This document shows positions 13,931-21,822 of a DNA stretch of 41,836 bases, one piece after another; position 1 is the first letter of the stretch, and each line of letters begins with the position of its first letter. The position numbers and the translations under genes are program-made. This stretch comes from Verrucomicrobium sp. BvORR106. Its GTDB lineage: Bacteria; Verrucomicrobiota; Verrucomicrobiia; Verrucomicrobiales; Verrucomicrobiaceae. Below the pieces are notes generated by a model. The model made no database searches and was not told the origin of the DNA. It saw only the letters and a list, made by a program, of their open reading frames with translations. Where the stretch lies: NCBI RefSeq assembly GCF_000739655.1, contig NZ_BATR01000042.1, positions 1 through 41,836 on the forward strand, in the 5' to 3' direction.

Positions 13931-16576
13931 TCAATTGCCGCCCTGGTCGGCAATATTGCCCTGAATTACCAGGTCCTTGGCCCCGCCTTGGTTGAAAACA
14001 CCGGCCAGGTGATTGCCCCGGGCTGTGTTGTCCGTGATGGATCCGCCCACCCCTTCGGATGCGAGGATGCCGTACTCTCCGTTCGTGGAACATTCGTTCT
14101 GTTCCACACGTGGTTTAAAACCTTGGCCGAAGACCACGATGCCCGTGCCGGCGTTGCCCTTGACCTTGTTGCCGACGATGCTGATGGAGACGGCGTTGCC
14201 CCCCACGGCGAGGATCCCGTCGCGCTTGCACTTTTCCACTTCGTTCGTGAGCACTGCGCTGCCGGTGCCTGGGGAGTCGAGCTGAATCCCAGCTTGTTTG
14301 CTGAGGAGCACCTTGTTGTTCTCGAGTTTGACCACCGCGTTCTGCTGGACGGCCACACCGACGCCGTTGTCTTCGCAGACAACATCGGTCGCCGTCAGTT
14401 TGGTGCCATCACCCGCGGCGGCCAGTCCGGCCTCCGCGTTGGAGCGGCACTGGGTCTTGGCGATCACGTTGACGGAAGCGCCGTCCTTCACGACCACGCC
14501 GGAGAGGCCGTTCTCAGCGAGAATGCAGGCCTGGAGGACCGGGAAAGTGCCGGTATGGCGGACTTCGACGCCGTTTTCACCGTTCTTGCGGGATTCACAC
14601 TCGGTCAGGCTGCCGTTTACGCCGCTTTCCAGGGTGATCCCGTTACGGGTGTTCTTCTGGAAGCTGCAACGCACCATCTGGGGTTTGCCAGCGCCGGCGA
14701 CGAGCAATCCATCGCCAATCCCGGATTGGAAGGTGCAGTCTTCCAGAAGCAGGCTGCTGGATTTGAGCATCGCGACGGGCCAGCTCACCTTGTCGGGAAC
14801 GTCATCTCCTGTGTGCTGGAAGATAAAACCTTTGATCGAGCCGCCTTCGCAATTCTCGGCCAGCAGGGCGGAGCCTGCCTTGCCGTCGGTTTGCACGATC
14901 ACCTTGCCGGTGGCTTCTGCCTTAAGGTTGATGCCCGACTTGAAGCGGATCTGTTCCTCATAGATACCCGCAGGGATCGTCACCGTGTCGCCAGCCTTGG
15001 CGGCGTTGATGGCCGCCTGGAGGGTGGTCACCTTGCCTGAAGTAGTAGGCGGGGGAGTGGGAGGATTCTGGGTGTGTGACGGAATGGACGGCGTGGGCTC
15101 CGTCTTGGGAGTCGGCGGAATGGCAGGGGGCTCCGGCTTCGTCTCGTTCTTCACCACCACGGGTGGGGTGGTGTGGGAATTGGAACTCGGATTCGAATTC
15201 GAGCTGGGATTGGAATTCGGAGTGGGAGGCGAGGTGGGGTGATTGGGCGCCACGTGCGGATCGGTCGGCACTGGCTTCTTCTTGAAATAGGGCAGATTGT
15301 TGTAGGCCCACCAACCGCCTGCTCCCATGACGCCGACGCCCATGAGCAGGATAACCAGCACCACCATGATGATGACGCCGTTGGATTTCTTCGGGGCAAC
15401 TTCACTCGTGCCGGTGCCAGGGGCCGTCCCTGTGGAGGGATGGGAGCCCGCTGTGGCCGGGGTAACACCCGGGCCCACTCGCACCGCACCCGCGCCGATG
15501 CCCCGTGTGGGGACGCTCATTTCAGTCATCCCGGCTCCTGCCCGGACATAGGTCTGGGTGGCGTTGGCGTGGGAGGTGAGGTGACCGGGGAAGGCGGGCG
15601 GCAGAGCGCCCGTGGCGGTCGAATGACCAGAGGTGGTGGGCAGTGGCGGAATCTCTGGGCCGCCAGCAGGGGCCAGGCCCAGGCGCTGACGGACGATTTG
15701 CGCACTGCTGGGACGATTTTCTGGGGCCTTCTCCAAGCAGGCCAGAATGGTTTGCTCCCATTCTACAGGGATGGATTCGGCATTGATGAGGCCGAATTCC
15801 TGCCGCCGTTCCGAGAGGGACTGCACGGCATCCTCCTTCAGTTGGTGGATGATATTGCCACTAAAGAAGGGGGGCTTGCCAGTGAGCAGCTCATAGAGCG
15901 TGCTGCCGAAGGCATAGATATCATCGCTGACGTGGGGCTTCTTCCCGTCGGCCTGCTGGGGGCTCATGTAGGCCAGCGTGCCGGTGGAGTTGCCCACGGC
16001 CATGGTGGCGCGGTTCATCGCGTCCGAGATGCTGCGGGCAATGCCGAAGTCGGTCACGCGGAGGTTGCCGTCCCGGTCCACCATCAGGTTGGCTGGCTTC
16101 AGGTCACGATGGATGACCTTGGCGATGCGATGGGCGTAGTCGAGCGCCTCCAGGAACTGGCTGACCCACGCCGCAATCTGGCGGGGCTCAAACACCTTGT
16201 TGGGCTGGCGGGTGCGCAGGACACCCAGGTTTTCGCCATCGATGAACTCCATGCTGATGGCGGCATGGTCGTCATCGAGCAGGAAGTCGTAAATTTTGAC
16301 GATGCCCGGGTGGGCGAGGTTCAGGCCTTTGAGCGTTTCCTCTTTCAGCTCATCCACGGCCACGTCGTCATAGCGCACGGCTTCCGGGGCGAACTTGAGG
16401 GCGACTTCCCGCCCGAGGCGCTCATCCTTGGCCAGCCAGACCACTCCCATGCCCCCTCGACCCAGCAGACGCTGCAGGATGAAGCGTTCAAAGACGCGGT
16501 CGCCTTTCTGGTGCCCACGGATCGTGTGACCAAAATCGATGTCATCCAGGTTGATAGGCGGCTTTTCGTCAGACAT
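13931..16576 (-). CDS. Transmembrane Ser/Thr protein kinase with right-handed beta-helix ectodomain
   Basis: This 881-aa protein carries a complete Hanks-type kinase (about 29-300): glycine loop LGRGGMGVVW at 38-47, VALK with Lys61, HRDLKPANL with catalytic Asp158, DFG at 176-178, and GTLAYMSPQQ activation segment. A Pro/Gly-rich juxtamembrane linker precedes one membrane helix (about 400-424). An Asn/Ser/Pro-rich spacer with NPSSNS repeats follows, then a C-terminal right-handed parallel beta-helix (about 515-881; TLQAAINAAKAGDTVTIPAG plus repeated NGxxGVxV turns) of the pectate-lyase/PbH1 type. The ectodomain probably binds carbohydrate or cell-wall material. It is the first gene of the operon whose later genes encode the TPR and pseudokinase/FGE proteins. 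Confidence 0.92.
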   Translation of the reverse strand: MSDEKPPINLDDIDFGHTIRGHQKGDRVFERFILQRLLGRGGMGVVWLAKDERLGREVALKFAPEAVRYDDVAVDELKEETLKGLNLAHPGIVKIYDFLLDDDHAAISMEFIDGENLGVLRTRQPNKVFEPRQIAAWVSQFLEALDYAHRIAKVIHRDLKPANLMVDRDGNLRVTDFGIARSISDAMNRATMAVGNSTGTLAYMSPQQADGKKPHVSDDIYAFGSTLYELLTGKPPFFSGNIIHQLKEDAVQSLSERRQEFGLINAESIPVEWEQTILACLEKAPENRPSSAQIVRQRLGLAPAGGPEIPPLPTTSGHSTATGALPPAFPGHLTSHANATQTYVRAGAGMTEMSVPTRGIGAGAVRVGPGVTPATAGSHPSTGTAPGTGTSEVAPKKSNGVIIMVVLVILLMGVGVMGAGGWWAYNNLPYFKKKPVPTDPHVAPNHPTSPPTPNSNPSSNSNPSSNSHTTPPVVVKNETKPEPPAIPPTPKTEPTPSIPSHTQNPPTPPPTTSGKVTTLQAAINAAKAGDTVTIPAGIYEEQIRFKSGINLKAEATGKVIVQTDGKAGSALLAENCEGGSIKGFIFQHTGDDVPDKVSWPVAMLKSSSLLLEDCTFQSGIGDGLLVAGAGKPQMVRCSFQKNTRNGITLESGVNGSLTECESRKNGENGVEVRHTGTFPVLQACILAENGLSGVVVKDGASVNVIAKTQCRSNAEAGLAAAGDGTKLTATDVVCEDNGVGVAVQQNAVVKLENNKVLLSKQAGIQLDSPGTGSAVLTNEVEKCKRDGILAVGGNAVSISIVGNKVKGNAGTGIVVFGQGFKPRVEQNECSTNGEYGILASEGVGGSITDNTARGNHLAGVFNQGGAKDLVIQGNIADQGGN

Positions 16577-16701
16577 GGCTGGGGAGCAAAAGCGGGATAT
16601 AGTCGGGGAAGAGCGCCGCTTTGCAAATGATCACGTGCTGGGGCTGATAATTGTTGGAAACGAAAGACCTCTGCCAGCCCAGCTGCGGCGGGTATTGAAA
16701 T

Positions 16702-16737
16702 AAAAAAGGCGCCAGCCCGGGCTCCCCGAGCTGGCGC
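16702..16737 (-). terminator. Rho-independent terminator after the 16781-17002 lipoprotein gene
   Basis: On the minus strand, stem GCGCCAGC / GCTGGCGC (16730-16737 and 16709-16716) encloses a GC-rich loop and is followed by CTTTTTTATTT. It ends the minus-strand secreted-protein run and insulates the kinase operon downstream. Confidence 0.9.
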
Positions 16738-16780
16738 ATGATGCAGCGTGAGGGCTGCAAGAGACGTTTTTTGTGACCGA

Positions 16781-17002
16781 TTAATTCGAGTAGCTGTGAG
16801 GAGGCGTCACGGCTTCGAAGTTCTCAGGCGTCTTGCTGTACCCGCCAGTGCTCACGGAAGCGGACTTCGTGTAGGTGGTGGTGGGGCGGACCGTCCGGGT
16901 CGGGTAGTAGTGGTTGTGCACTTCTGGCGGCGGGTCAGAGGCGCAGCTCATGAGCGAAGCGGAGACGGCGGCCAGGATGGTCAGCTTGAGGATGCTTTTC
17001 AT
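16781..17002 (-). CDS. Small putative lipoprotein
   Basis: This 73-aa protein has a short basic start, a hydrophobic core (LKLTILAAVSASL) and an MSC-type lipobox (Cys19), then a hydrophilic Tyr/Thr/Pro-rich tail without known domain. ATG at 17002 was chosen over an in-frame codon at 17083 because the signal peptide starts there and the earlier start would run toward the upstream gene. The word CTTTTTGCCAAA lies 19 bases upstream. A strong terminator follows 44 bases after the stop. Function unknown; an outer-membrane or periplasmic surface lipoprotein is likely. Confidence 0.72.
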   Translation of the reverse strand: MKSILKLTILAAVSASLMSCASDPPPEVHNHYYPTRTVRPTTTYTKSASVSTGGYSKTPENFEAVTPPHSYSN

Positions 17003-17021
17003 TTGGATCACTGGGTTTGAG

Positions 17022-17033
17022 TTTGGCAAAAAG
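17022..17033 (-). promoter_or_regulatory. CTTTTTGCCAAA word upstream of start codon
   Basis: A 12-base word 19 bases before the ATG at 17002. An identical word lies 18 bases before the ATG at 36820, with shorter matches at 17560-17568 (CTTGCCAAA) and 18495-18503 (TTTTTGCCA) before other secreted-protein genes. It may be a regulatory or 5'-UTR element; function unknown. Confidence 0.35.
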
Positions 17034-17057
17034 TAGATTCGGAGGCGGAGGGGCTGC

Positions 17058-17546
17058 TTAGTTGGGCTGCACGCCGGCTTCACCGGTCACAGCGGAAGGC
17101 CCGCCGTCTTTGGCGACACCGCGGCGGCCGACCAGCACGTAGTAGGAGGCGAGGCCGTTGGCGCGGGCCATGTGCAGGTAGACCATGGCGGTGCCGTTGT
17201 AGGAGGCGCGGAACTGAACGCCAGCCAGCTTGGAACCGCGGCGGTCATCCAGGATCAGGTTGCCCACTTCATCGTACACATACACGTCCACATCGAGCGC
17301 GCTGCGGTCCGCACCGGACAGGAACACATAGTCCAGGCCCTTGGTGACGGGGATGAGGAAACGAACTGCCTGACCGCCGCCCAGCACGCCGCTGTGGTCG
17401 GTGGGGGCCATGGAGAAGCCCTTCGCGACATAGCTGGTGGCCATGCGGTAGGCGACATCTTCAGCCTCGCGGGGGTCAGCCTTGAGGGCGGTGGTGGAGG
17501 CGAGCATCAGAGCGCCAACGATCAGGGACTTAACACGGTGTTTCAT
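17058..17546 (-). CDS. Secreted protein of unknown function
   Basis: This 162-aa protein has a signal peptide (basic MKHRVK, then a hydrophobic core ending TALKA). The mature part is beta-rich, with GGGQAVRFLIPVTKG, VFLSGADRSALDVDVYVYDEVGN and YYVLVGRRG. The pattern of a mature export domain describing 'deviation, DVDVYVYDE' resembles pre-peptidase-like C-terminal (PPC) beta-sandwich domains, which I note as a weak similarity. ATG at 17546 begins the signal peptide; the in-frame upstream codons lack support. It is followed after 55 bases by the small lipoprotein gene, probably in one transcript. Confidence 0.72.
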   Translation of the reverse strand: MKHRVKSLIVGALMLASTTALKADPREAEDVAYRMATSYVAKGFSMAPTDHSGVLGGGQAVRFLIPVTKGLDYVFLSGADRSALDVDVYVYDEVGNLILDDRRGSKLAGVQFRASYNGTAMVYLHMARANGLASYYVLVGRRGVAKDGGPSAVTGEAGVQPN

Positions 17547-17625
17547 GGTATTGTAGTTGTTTGGCAAGATGGTTTAAGGGGTTGCTGCATGCATGTGGAC
17601 TGACACGCCCCTGTGACAAACTTTT

Positions 17626-18447
17626 TCAATTCCCAGTAATTTTTTCCACGATGCCTTTTGCCGCGTTATTCAGCTTTTCAACGCCGTCTTTGGAGATGGA
17701 GCCATCCAGAGGGATGTTCACGCCTTCGAGGATGGAGGGGAGAGCCGCAATGACAGCCGCGACCTTGGGTGAGGTCTTGATGTCCTCAGGAAGGTTGTTC
17801 AGGTCTGCCTGCATGGCCTTTACCAGCACCGGTTCACGCAGGTAGTTGGAAGCGGCCGCGGAGTAGTGGTTCTTCACCACATAGGCCGTGTACTGCAGAC
17901 CCTGCATCCAGCCGGCGGTGATGATGAGGGAGCGGCGCTTCGTGTTGCCCTGGGCGCGGAGGGACTTCATGATGTCCGTCTGCAGGAAGCCCAGTTCCAT
18001 GAACACCTGGAGCCATTCGCCCTTGTTGGCATGGGCGCGCACGGTCTTCGCACGGCTCATTTCCTCGTCCTTGACGCCAAGTTTTTTGGCAAGGTCTTCG
18101 ATCTGCTTGGAGCAGTCATTGAGGCCCTGGACGTTGCGCGCCTTGATGGCCATGACGCCGTCGGCGATCTTCACGCCAAGCGCGAGGGCCGTGTCGGATT
18201 CGTTGGTGAAGTTGTCCGCCACCACGTCCGTGGCGATGTCGCCATAAACTTTTTTCCAGTCATCAAAATTCAGACTGAGCACCTGGTCCAGGCCGAGGAA
18301 CTTGTCATAGGGGCTGGGTAGACCAAGCGGGGCAATCTCTGCCTTGCTGGGGTCAAAACCGGCCTTTTCCTGTGCAGGAGCGGGTTGGGTGAGGGCGAGT
18401 GGAAGAACGAAGCATCCGAGAAGAAGGGGGCGAAATCGAAGCATCAT
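17626..18447 (-). CDS. Secreted helical protein of unknown function
   Basis: This 273-aa protein starts with a clear signal peptide (MMLRFRPLLLGCFVLPLAL, cleavage near PAPA-QEK). The mature part is largely helical, with many Lys/Asp/Ala residues (DCSKQIEDLAKKLGVKDEEM). I recognise no domain or catalytic motif. Two ATGs stand in tandem at 18447 and 18444. It is the first gene of a minus-strand run of three small exported proteins and is divergent from the coiled-coil lipoprotein gene at 18526 across 78 bases. Confidence 0.75.
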   Translation of the reverse strand: MMLRFRPLLLGCFVLPLALTQPAPAQEKAGFDPSKAEIAPLGLPSPYDKFLGLDQVLSLNFDDWKKVYGDIATDVVADNFTNESDTALALGVKIADGVMAIKARNVQGLNDCSKQIEDLAKKLGVKDEEMSRAKTVRAHANKGEWLQVFMELGFLQTDIMKSLRAQGNTKRRSLIITAGWMQGLQYTAYVVKNHYSAAASNYLREPVLVKAMQADLNNLPEDIKTSPKVAAVIAALPSILEGVNIPLDGSISKDGVEKLNNAAKGIVEKITGN

Positions 18448-18525
18448 GGCTGGCGAATGGCGCGGGGTGATGTAAAATAGCGGTCGAACTAAGGTTTTTG
18501 CCAGCAGCAAAGCAAGCCAAACTTT

Positions 18526-19638
18526 ATGAAAACAAGGTACACCCCGACCCGATTTTCCAACCCCTTGCGAAATGCAAGTAGCCTGCTGGCGGTGCTCGGC
18601 ATGGTGTCATTGAGTTCCTGTGCGAGGGAGGATGACGCCCTTCAGTCACAGATCATTGAGACACGCGCCGCGATGGAACAGCGCAATCGCGAGCTCGAGC
18701 AGACCCAGTCACAGCTCAATGAGCTCAAGGAAAAAATGCAGCGCATGAGCGGTGCCTCCGCCTCGTCCGATGAGGTCGCCCGGCTCAAGGCCCGCAATAC
18801 CGAACTTGAGGACCAGTTGGCGGCTGCGCGGAAGCAGACCTCCACGGCTGATGCTCCCGTGAAGTTCGACATGGATGCCATCGCGTCGAAGCTGGAGGAT
18901 GATCTCACGCGCAAGGCCAAGCAGTTGCGTGAGCTGGTGCAGAAACAGACGCCAGGTGGTCGGGTGGATGAAATTTCGCTCAAGTCGATCGAGTATCCCC
19001 GTGAACTGCTGGTCACTTTCAACTCCGCCATCACCTTCAACATCCTGGCAGAAAGCGGAGAGAAGATGCGCCTGGTATTCCCTGTGACGGCGGACCTCGG
19101 TGGCACCTGGAAACTTCCAGCTCCGGCGGAAGTGCAGGCGGCCTATGTGCAGGCCAAGAGCCAGCCCGCAGGCGCGGGAGCAGGTAGCAGTGGCGCGGCC
19201 TGGGCAGGGGCGGGATCAGAAATCGCTCCGTCCTCGAGCCCGGCTCCTGCATCCACACCGGCGGCCGCGCCTCACGTGGCGGCTTCGGCTCCGGCCCCCT
19301 CCGCAACTCAGGCTCCCGTCAGTTCCGGTGGTCAGACTGGCATGCGGCAGGTGGATGCCAACACGTTTGTCTTCAGCTGGGGTGACTCCCGCGGTGGCGG
19401 TGGTCAAGCCCAACCCCAGGCGCAGGCTCCTCGTCCTGCAGCCCAGCCGACGGCCCCCGCCCCGGCTCCGGTTCAAGGTAATACGCCGATTGCCAACTTC
19501 ACCCCTCCCGGTCCTGGCGGCGCAGCCCCCGCCCCGGCGCCAGCAGCACCTTCCCGTGGTGCAGCCCCGGCTGCCGCCACACCGCCCCCGGCGGCCGTGA
19601 TGCCGGTGCAGCAGGACATCACGATCCGGTTTGATTGA
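18526..19638 (+). CDS. Putative coiled-coil lipoprotein with Pro/Ala-rich C-terminus
   Basis: This 370-aa protein has a signal with lipobox LSSC (Cys32). A strongly predicted coiled coil follows at about 36-100 (IIETRAAMEQRNRELEQTQ and ARNTELEDQLAAARKQ heptads), then a compact segment (110-210) with ISLKSIEYPRELLVTFNSA. The C-terminal third is low-complexity Pro/Ala/Gln interrupted by short conserved-looking islands (GMRQVDANTFVFSWGD; final QQDITIRFD). No enzyme motif is present. It is likely an envelope-associated structural or tethering lipoprotein. The tail's low complexity inflates open frames on the other strand. Confidence 0.78.
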   Translation: MKTRYTPTRFSNPLRNASSLLAVLGMVSLSSCAREDDALQSQIIETRAAMEQRNRELEQTQSQLNELKEKMQRMSGASASSDEVARLKARNTELEDQLAAARKQTSTADAPVKFDMDAIASKLEDDLTRKAKQLRELVQKQTPGGRVDEISLKSIEYPRELLVTFNSAITFNILAESGEKMRLVFPVTADLGGTWKLPAPAEVQAAYVQAKSQPAGAGAGSSGAAWAGAGSEIAPSSSPAPASTPAAAPHVAASAPAPSATQAPVSSGGQTGMRQVDANTFVFSWGDSRGGGGQAQPQAQAPRPAAQPTAPAPAPVQGNTPIANFTPPGPGGAAPAPAPAAPSRGAAPAAATPPPAAVMPVQQDITIRFD

Positions 19639-19672
19639 TTGATGGGGTGAAGTATCGCGTGAGACCACGTCT

Positions 19673-19770
19673 GGCACCCCTTCAGGGTGCAATGAAATAG
19701 CCATCATACCAGGGGCAGGGCTCGTTGAACTCGCCCGGCCCCTGGCTACCTTCTGGGATGCCTTCGGCAT
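19673..19770 (-). repeat. Dispersed structured repeat, family B copy 1
   Basis: It contains three palindromes: GCACCC...GGGTGC (19674-19690), CCAGGGGC...GCCCCTGG (from about 19709) and ATGCC-TTC-GGCAT (19758-19770). Read on the minus strand, the order matches copy 2 at 20104-20194 and copy 3 at 41672-41822. Confidence 0.6.
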
Positions 19771-19942
19771 AGAGGCGCGAGTGTGAATTGAAGCGCGAAG
19801 GAGAGATGCAACGCTCACCGTGAGCCTGAGGTGGTGGGCGGTCAGAGGTCGCCACGGCCATGCTTCAATGTGACTCTCCGCTTCCACGCGGGGCCGGAGA
19901 CCCCGCCTTCTTTACCGGGAGCAGGGCGCCTGGGGAAGGTAG
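19771..19942. other. Gene-free spacer inside the repeat cluster
   Basis: No plausible gene is seen; open frames here are short and low quality. GGGGCCGGAGACCCCG at about 19891-19906 can form a small hairpin. This spacer is part of a 634-base gap between convergent genes, and the other parts of the gap are repeats. Confidence 0.5.
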
Positions 19943-20004
19943 AAGAGCCGTCCCGGCTCTTGGGTGTGCTGGGTAGTGTGGGCGCACGAACCGGGACGGT
20001 TCGT
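19943..20004. repeat. Paired inverted hairpins with complementary loops
   Basis: AAGAGCC-GTCCC-GGCTCTT (19943-19961) and ACGAACC-GGGAC-GGTTCGT (19986-20004) are two perfect 7-bp stems. Their loops GTCCC and GGGAC are exact complements. They read as inverted, diverged copies of one palindrome and could also form a kissing-loop RNA. Confidence 0.65.
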
Positions 20005-20103
20005 CCACATTGGCGGAGCGAGCCCTCAAATACAGCAGATATGCCATGGGGCCTGTGGTCCCATTCGGGTTTCTCCAGCGATGATGGCCGCGAGATCCTT
20101 CTC

Positions 20104-20194
20104 ATGCCGAAGGCATTCGAGACGGTAGCCAGGGGTTGAGCGTAGCGATACCCCTGGAAAGTCGTTTTAGGATGGGCACCCTGAAAGGTGTGCC
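20104..20194 (+). repeat. Dispersed structured repeat, family B copy 2
   Basis: ATGCC-GAA-GGCAT (20104-20116), then GGTAGCC, CCAGGGG...CCCCTGG flanking GAGCGTAGCGATACC (20138-20152), then GGCACC...GGTGTGCC (to 20194). The same order and the GAGCGTAGCGA core recur at 41672-41822. Confidence 0.65.
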
Positions 20195-20223
20195 AGAACA
20201 TGACGCCACATCCAGCGCCATTT

Positions 20224-20253
20224 GGCACCCCTTCTAGGTTCAATGAAACTACG
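20224..20253 (-). repeat. Partial family B repeat end
   Basis: GGCACCCCTTC...CAATGAAA repeats the outer end of copy 1 (19673-19697), with the hairpin partly decayed. It stops just before the DUF1501 stop codon at 20273. Confidence 0.45.
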
Positions 20254-20272
20254 ATACGGCCCGAAAACCGCA

Positions 20273-21679
20273 CTACGCCATCACGCCTTCAATCGCGTTG
20301 CCGTAGCTCAGCGGCACGGGGCGGTTGGCCACGTCACGCACCTCGGTGTGCGGATCGATGCCCATGAGCTGGTACATGGTGGCGGCCAGGTCATCGGGCG
20401 TCACCGGTTTGTCGGCGGGGTGTTCTCCGGTCTTGTCGGATGCCCCATAAACAAAGCCGCGCTTGGCACCGCCGCCCGCCAGCAGGGCGGTGTAGCAGAA
20501 GGGCCAGTGGTCGCGGCTCAGGGCCTTGTTCACCCTGGGCGTGCGGCCGAATTCGCCGACCCAGATCACGAGGGTTTCATCCAATAACCCACGCTCATCC
20601 AGATCGGTCAGCAGGGTGGGCAGGGTCTGCTCTGTGATGGGGAGGTGACGCTGCTCGATGATGGGGAACATGCGGGTGTTGTCGAACCCGTGCGTGTCCC
20701 AGCCGCCATCGGTGGTGGTGCGTCCGCCGATGCTCTCTGAGAACGTGACGGTGACGAACTTCACCCCCGCCTCAACGAGGCGGCGGGCGAGCAGACAGCT
20801 CTGGCCGTAGGTGGTGCGACCGTAGGCGTCTCGAACCTTGTCCGGCTCCTTGCTGAGGTCGAACGCCTCACGCAACTGGGTGCTCTCCAGCATGCCCAGG
20901 GCTTTCTCATAGTAGCCGTCCAGACCCTGGGCGGCGGCGGAGAACTCCAGCAGGCGGCTCTGGGAATCCACGAGCTTCTGCATCTCCCGTCGGGAACGCA
21001 GCCGCTCGTAGGTCATCCCCTCAGGCAGGCTCAGTTCGGGCAGGGCGAACTTGGGCTGGTTGGGATCCTGGGTGACGAGGAAGGGATCGCGGCCCTTGCC
21101 GAGGAAGCTGGCAAACTGGCCTGGTGTCTGGGTGCCATCACTGACCACATAGGGCAGATGCACCGAGGTGGGAACCTCACCCATCGCAGGGCTCATGCGG
21201 TCCACCACACTGGTGTAGGCGGGAAAGAGATCCGGGGTGTCCTTGAGCCGCTGATCATCACTGGGCGGCGCATGCCCCGTCAGTGCGTAGTAGCCGGCGG
21301 AGTTGTGGTTCTTCATGTTGTGGTGCACGCTGCGGATGAGCGTGACCTTGTCCATGACCTTGGCCGTCTTGGGCAGCAGTGAGTTCACCTGGATGCCGTC
21401 CACGTTGGAAGACATCGGTTTGTGAAAACCCCGGATGCCGCTGGGGGCGTCCGGCTTCATGTCAAAAGTCTCCAGGTGGCTGGGGCCGCCCCATTGGAAG
21501 AGGAAGATCACCGACTTCGCCTTGGCCACGAGCTTGGGATTGCGTGCGGCCTCCTCGGCAAAGATCAGCTTCGGCAGACTCATGCCAAAGAGTCCCAGAC
21601 CGCCCACGCGCAGGATGGAGCGCCGGCTCAGCAGCCGGGTGGCGGCGAAGTTTGTGCAGGCGTGGGAGCGAGGGTTCAT
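20273..21679 (-). CDS. DUF1501 protein with Tat-type signal
   Basis: This 468-aa protein belongs to DUF1501, a large family in planctomycetes and verrucomicrobia related to the alkaline phosphatase/sulfatase fold. The start has a twin-arginine signal (SRRSILRVGG, Arg19-Arg20) and hydrophobic stretch, so folded export is likely. Family features are IFLFQWGGPSHLETFD (about 58-73), MKNHNSAGYYALTGH, SCLLARRLVEAGVKFVTV, GGWDTH and VIWVGEFGRTP. It follows the DUF1549/DUF1553 gene on the same strand; these two families commonly occur as an adjacent pair. The function is not established; a role in envelope or polysaccharide metabolism has been suggested from context. Confidence 0.93.
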   Translation of the reverse strand: MNPRSHACTNFAATRLLSRRSILRVGGLGLFGMSLPKLIFAEEAARNPKLVAKAKSVIFLFQWGGPSHLETFDMKPDAPSGIRGFHKPMSSNVDGIQVNSLLPKTAKVMDKVTLIRSVHHNMKNHNSAGYYALTGHAPPSDDQRLKDTPDLFPAYTSVVDRMSPAMGEVPTSVHLPYVVSDGTQTPGQFASFLGKGRDPFLVTQDPNQPKFALPELSLPEGMTYERLRSRREMQKLVDSQSRLLEFSAAAQGLDGYYEKALGMLESTQLREAFDLSKEPDKVRDAYGRTTYGQSCLLARRLVEAGVKFVTVTFSESIGGRTTTDGGWDTHGFDNTRMFPIIEQRHLPITEQTLPTLLTDLDERGLLDETLVIWVGEFGRTPRVNKALSRDHWPFCYTALLAGGGAKRGFVYGASDKTGEHPADKPVTPDDLAATMYQLMGIDPHTEVRDVANRPVPLSYGNAIEGVMA

Positions 21680-21699
21680 CGAAACAATAGGAAGGTTTT

Positions 21700-21802
21700 A
21701 GACAGAATTAACAGAATTGAATGAGAGTTCTGCTGTTGCGTATTCGGCTTCACACGAGTCTCACATGAGTTCTAAATTTTGTTAATTTCGTTAATTCTGT
21801 CT
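21700..21802. repeat. AT-rich inverted repeat between DUF1549 and DUF1501 genes
   Basis: Left arm AGACAGAATTAACAGAATT (21700-21718) and right arm (21784-21802, reverse complement AGACAGAATTAACGAAATT) match at 17 of 19 positions around a 65-base centre. It stands out as AT-rich in a high-GC region and could form a long hairpin in the intercistronic RNA or mark a mobile or decayed element. Confidence 0.7.
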
Positions 21803-21822
21803 GAATCTCATCTTCCGCAAGC

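Noticed and set aside
15143-15240. Tandem NPSSNS-type repeat as a possible CRISPR or VNTR
   Set aside because: The repeat is short, in frame, and encodes the kinase spacer. No CRISPR spacers of uniform length are present.
15173-16630. Plus-strand open frame opposite the kinase gene
   Set aside because: It is antisense to a canonical kinase domain, with no domain of its own.
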